The notes beneath the pieces are model-generated. The model was not told the DNA's origin, did no database searches, and saw only the letters and a list, made by a program, of their open reading frames with translations. A DNA stretch of 7,055 bases from Flavobacteriales bacterium (lineage in GTDB: Bacteria > Bacteroidota > Bacteroidia > Flavobacteriales_D > Crocinitomicaceae): positions 1 to 7,055 of the forward strand of contig CANHBA010000116.1 in NCBI GenBank assembly GCA_947458985.1, written 5' to 3'. The position numbers and the translations under genes are program-made. Below are positions 6,477 through 7,055 of this stretch, in pieces (position 1 is the first letter of the stretch; the number at the start of each line of letters is the position of its first letter).

Positions 6477-7055
6477 TGAAACAAATCGCCGTATACGCTA
6501 AAAAAATATTCAAGCAAGACCTCAGTGTTTTTGAAAACCTACTCAAAGGAATTGTAGAGTTAGGGTGGAAACCAGTGCTCGAGCACGAATTAGCCCAGCA
6601 GCTCCACACCAAATATCAGTGGCCCCTTACTTATCAGACTTTTACCAATCACCTCGACCTCAAAAGTGGTTTTGACCTCATGATCAGTTTAGGAGGCGAC
6701 GGTACTTTTTTGAAAGCTGTCTCTTTTATCCGCGATTCTGGAGTTCCAATTCTAGGTATCAATACAGGTCGTTTGGGTTTTTTGTCGAATCTTTCCAAAT
6801 CACAAATTGCTCAAACACTGCAGCGCTTCAATGACGGTCAATACGAATTTCAAAAACGTTCTTTGCTGAGGGTCCATACCGACAACGACTTATTTGCCGA
6901 CGAAAACTTTGCGCTCAACGAGCTCACCCTTCAGAAAAAAGACACCTCCTCCATGATCAAAGTGCATGCGTATATTGGAGACAAATTCTTAAATACCTAT
7001 TGGGCCGACGGCTTAATTGTAGCTACCCCAACAGGTTCAACTGCCTATAGTCTCA
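6476..7055 (+). CDS. nadK: NAD kinase, N-terminal two thirds (3' end outside window)
   Basis: Phosphorylates NAD to NADP using ATP or polyphosphate, setting the cell's NADP pool, in the cytoplasm. The frame runs open from the ATG at 6476 to the last base, giving 193 residues plus one base. Diagnostic motifs are clear: GGDGT at residues 73-77 with the catalytic Asp75, INTGRLGFLSN shortly after it, the NE pair at 148-149 that contacts NAD, and DGLIVATPTGSTAYSL at the very end of the window. Typical proteins are about 290 residues, so roughly 100 C-terminal residues are missing. The start, KQIAVYAKK, is the expected first strand of the fold. The ATG shares one base with the CBS gene's stop, a translational-coupling arrangement. 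Confidence 0.96.
   Translation, partial: MKQIAVYAKKIFKQDLSVFENLLKGIVELGWKPVLEHELAQQLHTKYQWPLTYQTFTNHLDLKSGFDLMISLGGDGTFLKAVSFIRDSGVPILGINTGRLGFLSNLSKSQIAQTLQRFNDGQYEFQKRSLLRVHTDNDLFADENFALNELTLQKKDTSSMIKVHAYIGDKFLNTYWADGLIVATPTGSTAYSL

Noticed and set aside
1..7055. CRISPR arrays, insertion sequences, tRNA/rRNA, prophage, riboswitch or biosynthetic cluster
   Set aside because: Coding density is near complete, intergenic gaps are at most 62 bases, and no direct-repeat arrays, terminal inverted repeats or transposase-like frames were seen.

Overview
This window reads as an ordinary, gene-dense piece of chromosome from a member of the Bacteroidota, most likely a flavobacterium-like lineage (order Flavobacteriales or a close relative). 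The evidence is: promoter-like boxes of the Bacteroidota type TAnnTTTG; no Shine-Dalgarno sequence before any start codon; a CarB that ends without its allosteric domain; a DnaG whose zinc-finger positions have been replaced; and a PdxJ with the NINKIATLRNARGG N-terminus. I assign the lineage from remembered family features, not from a database search.

Layout, left to right. Bases 1-536 are the 3' end of carB (arginine and pyrimidine synthesis), closed by a hairpin terminator at 544-573. A TAnnTTTG promoter lies directly against, and partly inside, the terminator T-tract and starts a four-gene plus-strand run: an all-trans polyprenyl diphosphate synthase (588-1559), a small lipoprotein with MORN/YwqK-type repeats (1564-1968), DNA primase dnaG (1969-3927) and an MscS-family mechanosensitive channel (3929-5053). 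Spacings in this run are 4, 0 and 1 bases, so it looks like one operon. On the minus strand pdxJ (5751-5038, vitamin B6 synthesis) converges on the channel gene and overlaps its end by 16 bases. A 62-base divergent region (5752-5813) separates pdxJ from a plus-strand pair: a CBS-pair plus ACT-like protein (5814-6476) and NAD kinase nadK (from 6476, cut by the window end), with stop and start fused as TAATG.

How the genes relate: most products are core housekeeping (quinone side chain, replication priming, PLP, NADP, carbamoyl phosphate). The envelope is served by the channel and the lipoprotein. The CBS/ACT protein is a plausible small-ligand sensor tied to NAD kinase by translational coupling, but that is inference.

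I found no RNA gene, CRISPR array, mobile element, repeat family or defence or biosynthetic system, and no gene-free stretch above 62 bases. The points worth a second look are lineage-type domain or residue losses (DnaG zinc ligands, CarB regulatory domain), the very compact terminator/promoter/start arrangement that implies leaderless mRNA, an extended promoter sequence shared by two or three starts, an insertion in the channel's beta domain, and the small repeat lipoprotein lodged before dnaG. I did not find an evident undescribed system.
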